Of a stretch of 64,000 bases of DNA, positions 44,528-53,565 are shown one piece after another; position 1 is the first letter of the stretch, and each line of letters starts with the position of its first letter. The position numbers and the translations under genes are program-made. A model generated the notes under the pieces. The model had not been told where the DNA came from. It did not search any database and saw only the letters and a list, made by a program, of their open reading frames with translations. Source of the DNA: Kitasatospora sp. NBC_01266 (GTDB taxonomy: Bacteria > Actinomycetota > Actinomycetes > Streptomycetales > Streptomycetaceae); NCBI RefSeq assembly GCF_036242395.1, contig NZ_CP108458.1, forward strand, positions 2,356,001 through 2,420,000, given 5' to 3'.

Positions 44528-45658
44528 ATGAGGCGACTACTTGGGGTACTGCTGGCTTTGGGGCTGGTCATCGGCGTTGTGCTGGTGGCCCAGCAGCGGC
44601 ACAACCCGAGACCGGGGCCGCGGCCGTCGCCCACCGCGCACGGCTCGCCCACCGCGCTGACCGCCCTCAGCGGCCTGATCGGCTCCGAGAAGCAGCACTT
44701 CTTCGCGGACGGCGCGGTCCAACAGGCGCTGCGGGCCCAGGGGTACGCGGTCACCGTCGGCTCCTCGGGCTCCTTCTCGATGGCGGGCGACGTGCAGAAG
44801 GGGCACTACGACTTCGCCATCCCGGCCAGCTCGATCGCCGCCAGCACCATCCCCAGCCCGTTCAACACCAATCCGGTGCGACCGTTCTACTCGCCCATGG
44901 TGGTGGTCGCGCACACGGACACCGCCGACTTCCTGGCGCAGAACGGTCTGGCGACGCAGCTCAGCGGCGGCGTCTGGAGCTTCGACATGAACCAGTACCT
45001 GGCCGATGTCGAGGCCCAGCGCAAGTGGAGCGACCTGACCGGCGGCACCCGGCCCGGCGACCTGGCCGGGCTGCTCTACATCGAGACCACGGACCCGGCC
45101 AGTTCCTCCTCCGGCGCGCTCTACCTGGCGATCATGTCGTACCTCGCCAACAACGAGCAGCTGGTGAAGTCCCAGGCCGACATCGCCCATGTCCAGCCGC
45201 TGATGCAGTATCTGATCTCGAATCAGGGCGCGCTGCTGGCCAGCAGCGACCAGCTCTTCTCGGACTTCCGGGCCGGCACCGGCAATCCGCTGATCTGGAC
45301 CTACGAGTCCGAGGCCGCCGAACAGGCGATGGACGGCACACTGCCGGCCGACACGGTGGTGCTCTACCCGAACGTCGACCTGCAGAGTGACCACACGGTC
45401 GTGGAGTTGACGCCCCAGGCGCACGGTTTCGCCGAGGCCCTGGCGAACAACCCGACCCTGATCAAGCTGGAGGCCCGCTTCGGTTTCCGGCCGACCGCCG
45501 ACCCGGGCGCCATGATCGCGGCCCTCAAGGCGGCGGGCCACGCCCAGGGGTTCGCACCCGATCTGACGGCGCTCCCGTCGACCAGTCAACCGCCGTTCCC
45601 GCACACCGATATCCTGCAGAAACTGGTGGCGGCGGCGTCATCCTCCGGGAGCAGCTGA
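44528..45658 (+). CDS. Solute-binding-like exported protein, first gene of a VWA operon
   Basis: A 376-residue protein with an N-terminal signal anchor (MRRLLGVLLALGLVIGVVLVA), a short Pro-rich linker and a large domain of the periplasmic-binding type: segments such as QALRAQGYAVTVGSSGSFSMAGDVQKGHYDFAIPASS resemble class II solute-binding proteins, with a predicted hinge near the middle. No lipobox Cys is present. There is no ABC permease or ATPase nearby, so it is probably not part of a classical importer. Its stop overlaps the next gene's start (TGATG), so the products are coupled. The second gene contains a similar binding domain fused to VWA. Confidence 0.75.
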   Translation: MRRLLGVLLALGLVIGVVLVAQQRHNPRPGPRPSPTAHGSPTALTALSGLIGSEKQHFFADGAVQQALRAQGYAVTVGSSGSFSMAGDVQKGHYDFAIPASSIAASTIPSPFNTNPVRPFYSPMVVVAHTDTADFLAQNGLATQLSGGVWSFDMNQYLADVEAQRKWSDLTGGTRPGDLAGLLYIETTDPASSSSGALYLAIMSYLANNEQLVKSQADIAHVQPLMQYLISNQGALLASSDQLFSDFRAGTGNPLIWTYESEAAEQAMDGTLPADTVVLYPNVDLQSDHTVVELTPQAHGFAEALANNPTLIKLEARFGFRPTADPGAMIAALKAAGHAQGFAPDLTALPSTSQPPFPHTDILQKLVAAASSSGSS

Positions 45659-47352
45659 TGAGCGATTCGATCTCCCGCCGCGGCCTGGTCGGCGCCCTCG
45701 CGCTCGGCCTGGCGGCGGCGGCAACGGGCTGCGACGGCGGCCGGCGGCCGAAGCCCGCGCCCGCCCCGAGCACGCCGAGTGCCGCCGCCTCGGGCGGCTC
45801 GCCCGGCGCGCCGCCGACGGGCGGTGCGCCGTACACCCTGCGGGTGCTGGCGGGCAGCGAGGTGCAGGACATGCAACCGGTCCTGGAGGACGTCCAGAAG
45901 GCCACCGGGGTCACCGTCCGGTTCAGTTACACCGGCACCCTGGCCGGCGCCGCCACGGTCAGCTCGGGCCAGGCGGACGGGGTGTACGACGCGCTCTGGT
46001 TCGGCTCCAACCGCTACCTGCGGCTGGACCCGAACGCGGCCGGCAAGCTGCTCTCGGAGACCTCGGTGATGGTCTCGCCGGTGGCGTTCGGGGTGCGGTC
46101 CTCGGTGCTGGACGCGCTGGGCTGGGATCCGGCGAAGACGACCTGGTCGCAGCTGGGCGCGGCGGTGACGGCGGGGCGGCTCACCTTCGGCATGACGGAC
46201 CCCTCGCAGTCCAACTCGGGCCTGTCCGCGCTGATCGCGCTGGCCTCGGCGTTCTCCGGCGCCCAAGCGGCGCTCACCCAGGACGACGTGACCAGGGCGG
46301 CGCCCGCGCTGCAGAGCTTCTTCACCGGGCAGAAGCTGACCTCGGGCTCCTCCGGCTGGCTGGCCGAGGCCTACCAGCGTACGGCGCAGGGCGGTTCGGG
46401 CACCTCGGTGGGCGCGCTGGTGAACTACGAGTCGGTGCTGCTCTCGCTGAACCGCACGCTGCCCGGTGACGCCCAACTGACCGTGATCCGGCCGATCGAC
46501 GGCGTGGTGTCGGCCGACTACCCGCTCACCCTGCTGAGTTCGGCCGGGGCCGCGGCCCGGGACGCGTTCGACCGGCTGACGGCCGAACTGCTGCGTCCCG
46601 AGATCCAGCGCGAGATCTCGGACACCACCGAGCGGCGCCCGGTGGTGTCGGGAGTGGCGCCGGGGCCGGGCCTGGGCACCGACCGGCGACCCGAGTTGCC
46701 GTTCCCGGGCAGCCTGGCGGTGGCGGACGCGCTGCTGGCGGCGTACCAGAACCAGCTGCGCCGGCCCTCCCGGACGGTCTACGTGCTGGACACCTCGGGC
46801 TCGATGAAGGGGGCCCGGCTGGACGGTCTGAAGCAGGCCCTGGGCCAACTGACGGGCGCCACCGGCACCTTGGCCGTGAACGGGTTCCGGGAGCGCGAGG
46901 AGGTCACGCTGATCTCGTTCGCCGACGACATCAAGTGGCAGCACACCCACCAGGTTCCGGCCACCGCGCCGCAGTCGGAGCTGGCAGCGATCGAGGCGGA
47001 TGTGCAGAGCCTGACGGCCGAGGGCGGCACGGCGATCTACAGCACGCTGGAGCAGGCGTACAGGCTCGTCGCGCAGCAGCAGGCGGCGGAGCAGGACGAC
47101 CGCTTCACCTCGATCGTGCTGATGACCGACGGCGAGAGCAACGAGGGTGCCACGGCGGACCAGTTCGCCGCCTTCTACCGGGCGCTGCCGGCCGGCCAGC
47201 AGGCGGTGCCGGTCTTCCCGGTGCTGTTCGGCGAGGGGGAGAAGTCGCAGTTGCAGGGGATCGCGGACACCACCGGCGGCAAGCTGTTCGACGCGACCGC
47301 GGGGCCGAGTGCGCTGGGCGGGGTCTTCGAGGAGATCCGTGGCTACCAGTGA
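45658..47352 (+). CDS. Lipoprotein with solute-binding and von Willebrand factor A domains
   Basis: A 564-residue protein. An N-terminal signal ends at a lipobox-like [11 protein letters not shown] (Cys near residue 25), so it is probably a lipoprotein. Residues about 58-330 form a type II periplasmic-binding domain ([36 protein letters not shown]). Residues about 365-560 are a VWA domain with the MIDAS motif DTSGSM and later Thr and Asp in GGTAIY and [12 protein letters not shown] domains bind partner proteins through a metal. The gene starts inside the previous stop and overlaps the next gene by 14 bases, giving a tightly coupled trio that may form a surface complex of unknown purpose. Confidence 0.82.
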   Translation: MSDSISRRGLVGALALGLAAAATGCDGGRRPKPAPAPSTPSAAASGGSPGAPPTGGAPYTLRVLAGSEVQDMQPVLEDVQKATGVTVRFSYTGTLAGAATVSSGQADGVYDALWFGSNRYLRLDPNAAGKLLSETSVMVSPVAFGVRSSVLDALGWDPAKTTWSQLGAAVTAGRLTFGMTDPSQSNSGLSALIALASAFSGAQAALTQDDVTRAAPALQSFFTGQKLTSGSSGWLAEAYQRTAQGGSGTSVGALVNYESVLLSLNRTLPGDAQLTVIRPIDGVVSADYPLTLLSSAGAAARDAFDRLTAELLRPEIQREISDTTERRPVVSGVAPGPGLGTDRRPELPFPGSLAVADALLAAYQNQLRRPSRTVYVLDTSGSMKGARLDGLKQALGQLTGATGTLAVNGFREREEVTLISFADDIKWQHTHQVPATAPQSELAAIEADVQSLTAEGGTAIYSTLEQAYRLVAQQQAAEQDDRFTSIVLMTDGESNEGATADQFAAFYRALPAGQQAVPVFPVLFGEGEKSQLQGIADTTGGKLFDATAGPSALGGVFEEIRGYQ

Positions 47353-48019
47353 CCGGCGCTGGGGCCGACTGCCCAACTGGTTCGGCAGCCGGGCGCACTA
47401 CCTGGGCAGCGGCGGGGCCGCGGTGGGGCTGGGGGTCTCGCTGACCGAGGGGCTCGGGGTGACCGGTGTGGCGGTGGCCGGCGGGCTGTACGCGGCCGGT
47501 GCGGTGCTGGGGCTGGCCTTCGGTCCACCGCCGGTGCCCGAACCCGAACCCGAACCTGTGCCCAACCCGGACCCCGAGCCCACGCCCGAGCCCGACCCCG
47601 AGCCCACGCCCGAGCCGGACCCCGAGCCCACGCCCGAGCCCGTCCCCGACCCGGTACCCGAGCCCACGCCCACGCCCGACCCCGACCCGCTCCCCGCCCC
47701 CGAGCGGTCGGCAGCCCTCGCGCTGCTGGCCGAGCAGCGCGCGCGGGTGGCGCGGGCACGCTGGCCGGAGCAGGGCAGCACGCTGGCCGGCTACCTGCTC
47801 GACCAGCTCGCGCGGTGGCTGGACAACGAGAGCGCCGAGGCCGCGCAGCAGCCGAGGGAGCGGGTGGCGCAGGCGGTGACCGCGCTGGACCACTACGAGC
47901 GCGACCGGTCCTGGCAGCGCCTGGAGCCGGGCGACCACAGCCCGGAGCAGGCGCTGGCCGACCGGGTGGCGGAGCTGCTGGACCGGCTCGCGCAACCGGC
48001 GGCGCCGCAGCACCGGTGA
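47339..48019 (+). CDS. Membrane protein with Pro-Glu repeat linker, third gene of the VWA operon
   Basis: A 226-residue protein that starts at GTG 47339 with GAGGAG just upstream. Residues about 20-60 are hydrophobic ([36 protein letters not shown], one or two helices). Residues about 63-122 are a strictly proline-punctuated acidic repeat ([20 protein letters not shown]...), a stiff extended spacer. Residues about 125-226 are a charged helical domain rich in Ala, Leu, Arg and Glu. It probably anchors or spaces a complex formed with the two upstream gene products. No known family. A very strong hairpin begins at its stop codon. Confidence 0.75.
   Translation: MATSDRRWGRLPNWFGSRAHYLGSGGAAVGLGVSLTEGLGVTGVAVAGGLYAAGAVLGLAFGPPPVPEPEPEPVPNPDPEPTPEPDPEPTPEPDPEPTPEPVPDPVPEPTPTPDPDPLPAPERSAALALLAEQRARVARARWPEQGSTLAGYLLDQLARWLDNESAEAAQQPRERVAQAVTALDHYERDRSWQRLEPGDHSPEQALADRVAELLDRLAQPAAPQHR
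47573..47644 (+). repeat. Three 24-bp tandem repeats encoding PEPTPEPD
   Basis: Units at 47573-47596, 47597-47620 and 47621-47644 differ at only a few bases and encode the rigid Pro-Glu linker; related degenerate units flank them. The copy number may vary between strains. Confidence 0.8.
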
Positions 48020-48067
48020 GGGCCGGCCGCGCGCCGGCAACGGACTGCCGGTGCGCGGCCGGCCCTC
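48018..48067 (+). terminator. Terminator of the solute-binding/VWA operon
   Basis: A 22-bp stem with one mismatch (left arm 48018-48039, right arm 48046-48067, loop ACGGAC). The left arm begins within the stop codon of the last gene. Confidence 0.85.
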
Positions 48068-48110
48068 GCCTGATACCGAAGCCCGTGCCGATCAGCGCTC
48101 CGCGTGCCGA

Positions 48111-48422
48111 TCAGTGCTCCGAGTGCCGCTCGGCGCCGCGGTGCCGGTGGCCCTTGAGCTCGGCGTGCCCCGGCAGCGCGCCGGTCAGCGCCCGCTCCTC
48201 GGGCACCCGGCGTCCGCCGTGGCTGAACGGTGCCTCACCGGCCAGTGCCGCGTACGTGCCGTAGCCGACCGGGGTGCCGCCGCCGGTACCGGTGTGCAGC
48301 ACGGGGCCGAAGGCGTGCGGCTTGCCGCCGCCCCCGGTGGTCATACCGCGGCGTTCCAGCAGTTCCTGGGTGCCGCGGCGGAGTTTGACGCTGCTCTTCT
48401 TGCCCGCCGGTCGTTTGGTCAT
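48111..48422 (-). CDS. Small basic protein of unknown function
   Basis: A 103-residue protein. It is basic at the N-terminus (MTKRPAGKKSSVKLRRGTQELLERRG), has a Gly-rich middle (TTGGGGKPHAFGPVLHTGTGGGTPVGYGTYAALAGE) and a His/Arg-rich tail. A good GGGAGG site lies six bases before the ATG, which supports a real gene. I do not recognise a family; the features suggest a nucleic-acid-associated or regulatory protein but nothing firmer. It converges on the terminator of the VWA operon. Confidence 0.55.
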   Translation of the reverse strand: MTKRPAGKKSSVKLRRGTQELLERRGMTTGGGGKPHAFGPVLHTGTGGGTPVGYGTYAALAGEAPFSHGGRRVPEERALTGALPGHAELKGHRHRGAERHSEH

Positions 48423-48556
48423 CGCTGGCCTCCCATCGACATCTCTCTGTGATGGTATGTCCAGCTCTGTCCGTTTTCACCCGACCGGTCTCCCGACCGA
48501 TCTCTCCCGATCGTTCTCCTGACCGGCGGCGCAAGCAGCGAGTCCCGCCCCCGTAC

Positions 48557-50014
48557 TCAGAACGGGAAGCGGCTGCGCCCGTGCTGGATGGAGATCCACT
48601 TGACCGTGGTGAAGGCCTCCACCGTGGCCTCGCCGTTCAGCCGGCCCACCCCGGAGTTCTTCTCGCCGCCGAACGGCACGATCGCCTCGTCGTGGATGGT
48701 GCCGTCGTTGACGTGGATCATGCCCGTCTCGATCCGCTGCGCCACCCGCACACCGCGCTCGATGTCGCCGGTGTGCACGGCCCCGCTGAGCCCGAAGGGG
48801 GTGTCGTTGGCGAGCGCGACCGCCTCGTCCTCGCCGTCGAAGGGCACCAGCAGCACGACCGGGCCGAACAGCTCGCGGCGCAGGATCGGGGCCTTGGGGT
48901 CGAGGTCGGTGAGCACCACGGGCGCCATCAGGGTCCCGACGGTGGCACCGCGCAGCAGCGCGGTGGCGCCGTCGGCCACCGCCTGGTCGACCTGGGCGAC
49001 GAGCGCGTCGGCCTGGGTGGTGTTGATCAGCGGGCCGATCTGGGTGCTGGGGTCCTTGGGGTCACCGACGGTGAGCGAGGCGACCTTGGCGACGAACTTC
49101 TCGGTGAACTCGGCGAGCACCGAGCGGTCCACCAGGATCCGGTTGGCGGCCATGCAGACCTGGCCCTGGTGCGCGAAGCGGCTGAACACCGCCGCGTCCA
49201 CCGCGTAGTCGACGTCGGCGTCGTCCAGCACGATCAGCGCGCTGTTGCCGCCCAGCTCCAGCACCGAGCGCTTGAAGTGCGAGGCGGCGACGGTGGCCAC
49301 GTGCCGGCCGACCCGGTCCGAGCCGGTGAACGAGATCGCCTTGGGCACCGGGTGTTCGAGCAGCGCGTCGCCGATCTCGGCGATGTCGGTGACCACCACG
49401 TTGAGCAGGCCCGCCGGCAGGCCGGCCTCTTCGAAGATCTTGGCGATCAGGGTGCCGCCGACGATCGGGGCGTCCTGGTGCGGCTTGAGCACCACGGCGT
49501 TGCCGAGCGCGAGCGCGGGGGCGACCGGCTTCATGGAGAGGAAGAGCGGGAAGTTGAAGGGGCTGATCACCCCGACCACGCCGACCGGCAGCCGGTAGAG
49601 GCGGTTCTCCTTGCCGTCCACCGGCGAGGGCAGGATCCGGCCCTCGGGGCGGATCGCCAGCTGCATCGCCTCGCGCAGCATGTCCTTGGTCAGCGACAGT
49701 TCGAAGGCGGCCTTGAGGTGGGTGCCGCCGAGCTCGGCGATGATGCTCTCGGTGATCTCCTGCTCGTGGTCCTCGATGATCCGCAGAGCGCGTTCGAAGA
49801 CCTGGCGGCGGGTGTAGGGGTTGGTCTGGGCCCACTCGCGCTGGGCCCGCTCGGCCGCCCGGTACGCCTGGTCGACCTCGGCGACGGTGGCCACCGTGAT
49901 CGCGGCCAGCTTCTCGCCGTTGTAGGGGTTGATGTCGACGATGTCCCAGGAACCGCTGCCCCTGCGCCATTCACCGTCGATGTACTGCAGGGCGAGTTCC
50001 GAAAAGTGCGACAC
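48557..50014 (-). CDS. Aldehyde dehydrogenase (benzaldehyde dehydrogenase-like)
   Basis: A 485-residue NAD(P)-dependent enzyme oxidising aldehydes to acids. The dinucleotide region is FTGSDRVGRHVA, the conserved Glu lies in LELGGNSALIVL, and the catalytic Cys in HQGQVCMAANRI. The overall form and FGPVVLLVPFDGEDEAVALANDTPFGLSGAVHT are typical of the benzaldehyde/salicylaldehyde dehydrogenase branch, though the substrate is uncertain. GTG 50014 has a good AAGGGGAG site, so it is preferred over ATG 50047. The XRE-DUF5753 gene ends 45 bases upstream in the same direction and may share its transcript. Confidence 0.9.
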   Translation of the reverse strand: MSHFSELALQYIDGEWRRGSGSWDIVDINPYNGEKLAAITVATVAEVDQAYRAAERAQREWAQTNPYTRRQVFERALRIIEDHEQEITESIIAELGGTHLKAAFELSLTKDMLREAMQLAIRPEGRILPSPVDGKENRLYRLPVGVVGVISPFNFPLFLSMKPVAPALALGNAVVLKPHQDAPIVGGTLIAKIFEEAGLPAGLLNVVVTDIAEIGDALLEHPVPKAISFTGSDRVGRHVATVAASHFKRSVLELGGNSALIVLDDADVDYAVDAAVFSRFAHQGQVCMAANRILVDRSVLAEFTEKFVAKVASLTVGDPKDPSTQIGPLINTTQADALVAQVDQAVADGATALLRGATVGTLMAPVVLTDLDPKAPILRRELFGPVVLLVPFDGEDEAVALANDTPFGLSGAVHTGDIERGVRVAQRIETGMIHVNDGTIHDEAIVPFGGEKNSGVGRLNGEATVEAFTTVKWISIQHGRSRFPF

Positions 50015-50059
50015 CTGGCTCCCCTTCACAAGCTGACTGGGGATCATCCTACTGATATG

Positions 50060-50932
50060 TCAGGGTTCTTGGAGAAGAGTCCGAAGAAGCTCGCGACTGC
50101 GTTCGGGCGTCAGGCTGTCGGCCCGCAGCCGCTCCAGGGATTCGGCGTACTCGGCCACCTCGCGCGGGCGGTCCAGGTAGAGCGCGGTGGTGAACTGCTC
50201 CAGGTAGACCACCTCCGCCAGGTCGGGCTCGCGGAAGGCCAGCAGCGAGAACGCGCCGGTCTCGGCGGACAGTCCGTCGAAGCCCAACGGCAGCACCTGC
50301 AGCTCGATCTGCGGCTGCTCGGCCAGCTCCAGCAGCCGGGTCAGCTGACCGCGCATCACCGCGGGCCCGCCGCACGGGCGGCGCAGCGCCGCCTCGTCGA
50401 TCACGACGACCAGTCGCGGGCCGCCCTCGCGGACCAGCAGCCGCTGGCGGTGCATCCGCACCTCGACCCGGCGCTCGATCTCCTGCTGCGGGGCGCTCTG
50501 CGCGCCGAGCCGGATCACCGCGCGGGCGTACTCCTCGGTCTGCAGCAGGCCGGGGACGAACTGCACCTCGTAGGAGGAGATGGTGCCGGCCGCCTCCTCG
50601 AAGCCCAGGTAGCTCTGGAACCAGCCGGGCACCACATCGGCGTACGCGTGCCACCAGGGGGTGGCGTTGGCGGCGCGCACCATGGAGAGCAGGTCGCCGC
50701 GCTGGTCGGGGTCGTTGACGCCGTAGAGCGAGAGCAGGTCGGCGACGTCACGCTCCTTGAAGCTGACCCGGCCCAGCTCCATCCGGCCGATCTTCGATTC
50801 GGAGGCGCGGATCTCGTACCCGGCGGCCTCGCGGGAGACGCCCTGGGCCTCGCGCAACCGGCGCAACTGGGAACCCAGCAGCAGCCGTCGGACCGTCACC
50901 CCGCTGCCGGTCTGACCCGTGCCGCTGCTCAT
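50060..50932 (-). CDS. XRE-family regulator with DUF5753 domain
   Basis: A 290-residue regulator of the same family as 39376-40221: helix-turn-helix at about 15-72 (LREAQGVSREAAGYEIRASESKIGRMELGRVSFKE) and DUF5753 beyond (FQSYLGFEEAAGTISSYEVQFVPGLLQTEEYARAVIRLG). Unlike the first copy it has no DUF397 gene beside it, so it is an orphan. GGAGGAG precedes the ATG. It may control the aldehyde dehydrogenase downstream. Confidence 0.92.
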   Translation of the reverse strand: MSSGTGQTGSGVTVRRLLLGSQLRRLREAQGVSREAAGYEIRASESKIGRMELGRVSFKERDVADLLSLYGVNDPDQRGDLLSMVRAANATPWWHAYADVVPGWFQSYLGFEEAAGTISSYEVQFVPGLLQTEEYARAVIRLGAQSAPQQEIERRVEVRMHRQRLLVREGGPRLVVVIDEAALRRPCGGPAVMRGQLTRLLELAEQPQIELQVLPLGFDGLSAETGAFSLLAFREPDLAEVVYLEQFTTALYLDRPREVAEYAESLERLRADSLTPERSRELLRTLLQEP

Positions 50933-51069
50933 CGCGCTCGCTCCTCCGCTGGGCTTACGCGCCGCAGTCTGCCACGTCCTCCTGACACAAGCACGGGATC
51001 AAAGCTGTGAGTTCACCCGGAGAACAACCGATCGACCGGCGAACCGTCAGCGCTGCGAGCGGAGTTGAT

Positions 51070-52353
51070 TCAGCGCCGACTCAGCGTGCGCGCACCGGGC
51101 GCCGCCGGCGCCGCCAGCGGCCCCCCTCCCGGTCCCACGGCACCCTCGGCGGCCGGGATCAGCCGCTCCAGCACCAGCAGCGCCGGGACGGCGGCGACGG
51201 CGAGCGCGGCCAGGAAGACCCACGGCCAGACCGCACCGCGCGCCAGCAGCAGGGTGAGCACCCCGGGGGCCAGCGCCTGCCCGGTGTTCCAGGAGAGCTG
51301 GTAGACACCCAGGTAGCGGCCGCGCAGCCGTGGGTCGGCCAGGCTGACGCTCAGCTCCCCGGCGAACGGGGTGGCCATCGTCTCGGCCACGTTGTAGAGG
51401 AACATCGCCAGGTACAGCCCCGCCACCACGCTCCAGCCGGGCGCGGCGGCCAGCAGCGCGAAGAGGGCGAAGGCGAGCGCGTTGACCAGCGAGGCCGCCG
51501 CGATCACCCGGGTCGGGCGCCGCCGTTCCAGCCGGTGCGCGACCGGGCCCTGGGTGAGCACCACCTGGAGGCCGTTCATCATCAGCAGCGACCCGGCCAG
51601 CCAGGCCTGGCGGTGCAGACCGCCGGTGAGGTAGACGGCGAGCAGCAGGCTGCTGATCAGCGAGCCGAAGACGTTGCACAGGTTGACCCCGACCAGCAGC
51701 AGGTAGCGCCGGTCGCGCAGCACGTCGCGGTAGCTGCCCGGGTTGCCCGGGGTCCCCACCGGCTCGGTGCGGGCGCGCCCGGCCGGGCGCCAGAGCACCA
51801 GCAGCAGCGCGGCGGCCAGGTAGCTGACGGCGTTGAGCGCGACCACCGCGTGCAGTTCCCCCGCGCCGACCAGCAGCGACCCGAGCGCCGCGCCGAGGGC
51901 CAGGCCGGCGTTGCGCAGCGTCTGGACCAGCGCGAACCACCGGGGCCGCTCGCCCTCGCCGGCGGCCAGCACCACCAGGCCGGTGCTGCTGGTCCAGTAG
52001 CCGACCGCACCGACCTGGGCGAGCCAGGCGACCAGCACCAGCTGCCAGGCCTGGTGGACCGCCAGGAATCCGCCGTAGGCGAGCGCCGAGACCGCGTTTC
52101 CGGCGGCGGCGGTGGCACGGGCGCCGAACCGGTCGATCAGCCGGCCGGTGACGATCGCGGTCGGCAGTGCCAGCAGCCGGGCGGCGGTGATCGCCGCCCC
52201 GACGGTGGCGACCGAGAGCGTGGTGGTCCGCACGAAGTACACCACCACGAAGCTGAGCACCAGCCCGGTGCCGAGGCTGTCGATCAGGTGAGCTGCGACG
52301 AGAGGTCGTTGCCCGGCGGTGCGGGGCAACCCGAGAGAGCGCGTTTTCGCCAT
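51070..52353 (-). CDS. MFS transporter
   Basis: A 427-residue major facilitator with about 12 predicted helices. The motif between helices 2 and 3 is TGRLIDRFGARATAAAG, close to the drug-exporter pattern G-x3-D-R-x-G-R. It belongs to the actinomycete efflux group, perhaps for a toxic compound or antibiotic. ATG 52353 lies six bases after a CAGGCT -10 element and has no ribosome site, so the mRNA is probably leaderless. It is divergent from an ArsR-type regulator across 72 bases; local control by that regulator is the simplest reading. Confidence 0.9.
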   Translation of the reverse strand: MAKTRSLGLPRTAGQRPLVAAHLIDSLGTGLVLSFVVVYFVRTTTLSVATVGAAITAARLLALPTAIVTGRLIDRFGARATAAAGNAVSALAYGGFLAVHQAWQLVLVAWLAQVGAVGYWTSSTGLVVLAAGEGERPRWFALVQTLRNAGLALGAALGSLLVGAGELHAVVALNAVSYLAAALLLVLWRPAGRARTEPVGTPGNPGSYRDVLRDRRYLLLVGVNLCNVFGSLISSLLLAVYLTGGLHRQAWLAGSLLMMNGLQVVLTQGPVAHRLERRRPTRVIAAASLVNALAFALFALLAAAPGWSVVAGLYLAMFLYNVAETMATPFAGELSVSLADPRLRGRYLGVYQLSWNTGQALAPGVLTLLLARGAVWPWVFLAALAVAAVPALLVLERLIPAAEGAVGPGGGPLAAPAAPGARTLSRR

Positions 52354-52425
52354 GGCACGAGCCTGTCGGGCATGATCGCCGGTGCCCACAGATTTCGTGC
52401 TGATCGAATCCTCGAAAGGCGGCGC

Positions 52426-53403
52426 ATGCCCGGCATCCGGTTCTCCGCCCAGGACCTGGCCGCCACCCGGTTCACCTGCTCGCGCCTGCGGGAGGTGGTG
52501 GCGGGGGTCCAGGTCCTCAAGGACGCGGGGGCCCGGGCGATCCACCTGCCCTGGGTCCGGCAGGCCCGCGCGGCGCTGGCCGGCGTGCGCTACGAGCTGC
52601 TCTCCCAGCTGGTCCCGATGCCCGCCCGGTACCTGCCGGACTTCCTCTCCCCGATGCCGGCCGCCACCGCCCCGTCGCTGGCCGCGGAGCTGGCCGCCCT
52701 CACCGCCACCGCCCCCGCCGCGGTGCGCGCCCAGCTGGAACGGCTGCCGAGGCCGCTGCCGGCCCTGGTGGCCGACCTGCGGCGCGACCCGGCCGCCGGA
52801 CTCGGCCGGCTGGCCGGCGAGATCCAGGCCTTCTGGACCGCCGCGGTCGAACCGCACTGGCCCCGGATCGAGCACCTGATCGACGGGGAGATCCTCTACC
52901 GCGCCCGCCGGATGGCCACCGGCGGCCCGGCCGCCCTCTTCGACGGCCTGCACCCCAAGGTGAGCTGGCAGGACGACCGGCTGACCATCGCCCAGCGCCG
53001 CCGCACCGCCGACCTCGTGCTGGAGGCCGGCCGCGGCCTGGTCCTGGTCCCCTCCGTCTTCATCTGGCCCGGCGCCGCCTTCGAGGCCGACGACTCCCGC
53101 CACCAGCCCGGCCTGGTCTACCCGCCCCGCGGCGTCGCCACCCTCTGGGAGCAGGGCGCCGCCGCTCCCCCGCAGGCCCTGGCCGCCCTGCTCGGCCGCG
53201 GCCGCGCCCAGCTGCTGGCCGAACTCGCCGCCCCGGCCTCCACCAGCGAGCTCGCCGCCCGCACCGGCCAGTCCGCCCCGAACGTGGCCCACCACCTCGC
53301 CGTCCTGCGCGCGGCGGGCCTGCTCGCCCGGCACCGCACCGGCCGCACCGTGCTGTACGTGCGGACCGCGGTGGCGCAGGCGCTGGTCGAGGGCGGCGGC
53401 TGA
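52426..53403 (+). CDS. ArsR-type winged-helix regulator with DUF5937-like N-terminal domain
   Basis: A 325-residue protein. Residues about 1-245 form an actinomycete-specific domain (IRFSAQDLAATRFTCSRLREVVAGVQVL ... LVYPPRGVATLWEQ) of the DUF5937 type. Residues about 255-325 form an ArsR winged helix (LAELAAPASTSELAARTGQSAPNVAHHLAVLRAAGLLARHRTGRTVLYV) without the metal-binding Cys of classical ArsR, so it probably senses something else. AAAGG precedes ATG 52426. It is divergent from the MFS exporter, its likely target. Confidence 0.87.
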   Translation: MPGIRFSAQDLAATRFTCSRLREVVAGVQVLKDAGARAIHLPWVRQARAALAGVRYELLSQLVPMPARYLPDFLSPMPAATAPSLAAELAALTATAPAAVRAQLERLPRPLPALVADLRRDPAAGLGRLAGEIQAFWTAAVEPHWPRIEHLIDGEILYRARRMATGGPAALFDGLHPKVSWQDDRLTIAQRRRTADLVLEAGRGLVLVPSVFIWPGAAFEADDSRHQPGLVYPPRGVATLWEQGAAAPPQALAALLGRGRAQLLAELAAPASTSELAARTGQSAPNVAHHLAVLRAAGLLARHRTGRTVLYVRTAVAQALVEGGG

Positions 53404-53415
53404 GCCGGGACGCGT

Positions 53416-53459
53416 AACGGCGCCTGCCCCCACTTGGTCGGGGAGGGGCAGGCGCCGTT
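53416..53459. terminator. Bidirectional terminator between the ArsR gene and gltD
   Basis: A perfect 15-bp stem AACGGCGCCTGCCCC with its complement and a 14-base loop, placed between convergent genes. Confidence 0.8.
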
Positions 53460-53565
53460 CTGACGCTCCGTTGGGACCGGCGGCTCTGGCGGGCAACGGT
53501 TTTGGTGCGGCCCGCCGGAAGGCGGGCGGTGTGCGGGAGGGTTTTCCCGGGATGGTATTCGGGTG

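Noticed and set aside
47573..47644. CRISPR-like tandem repeats
   Set aside because: They are contiguous 24-bp coding units without spacers and encode a proline-rich linker. No cas gene is present.
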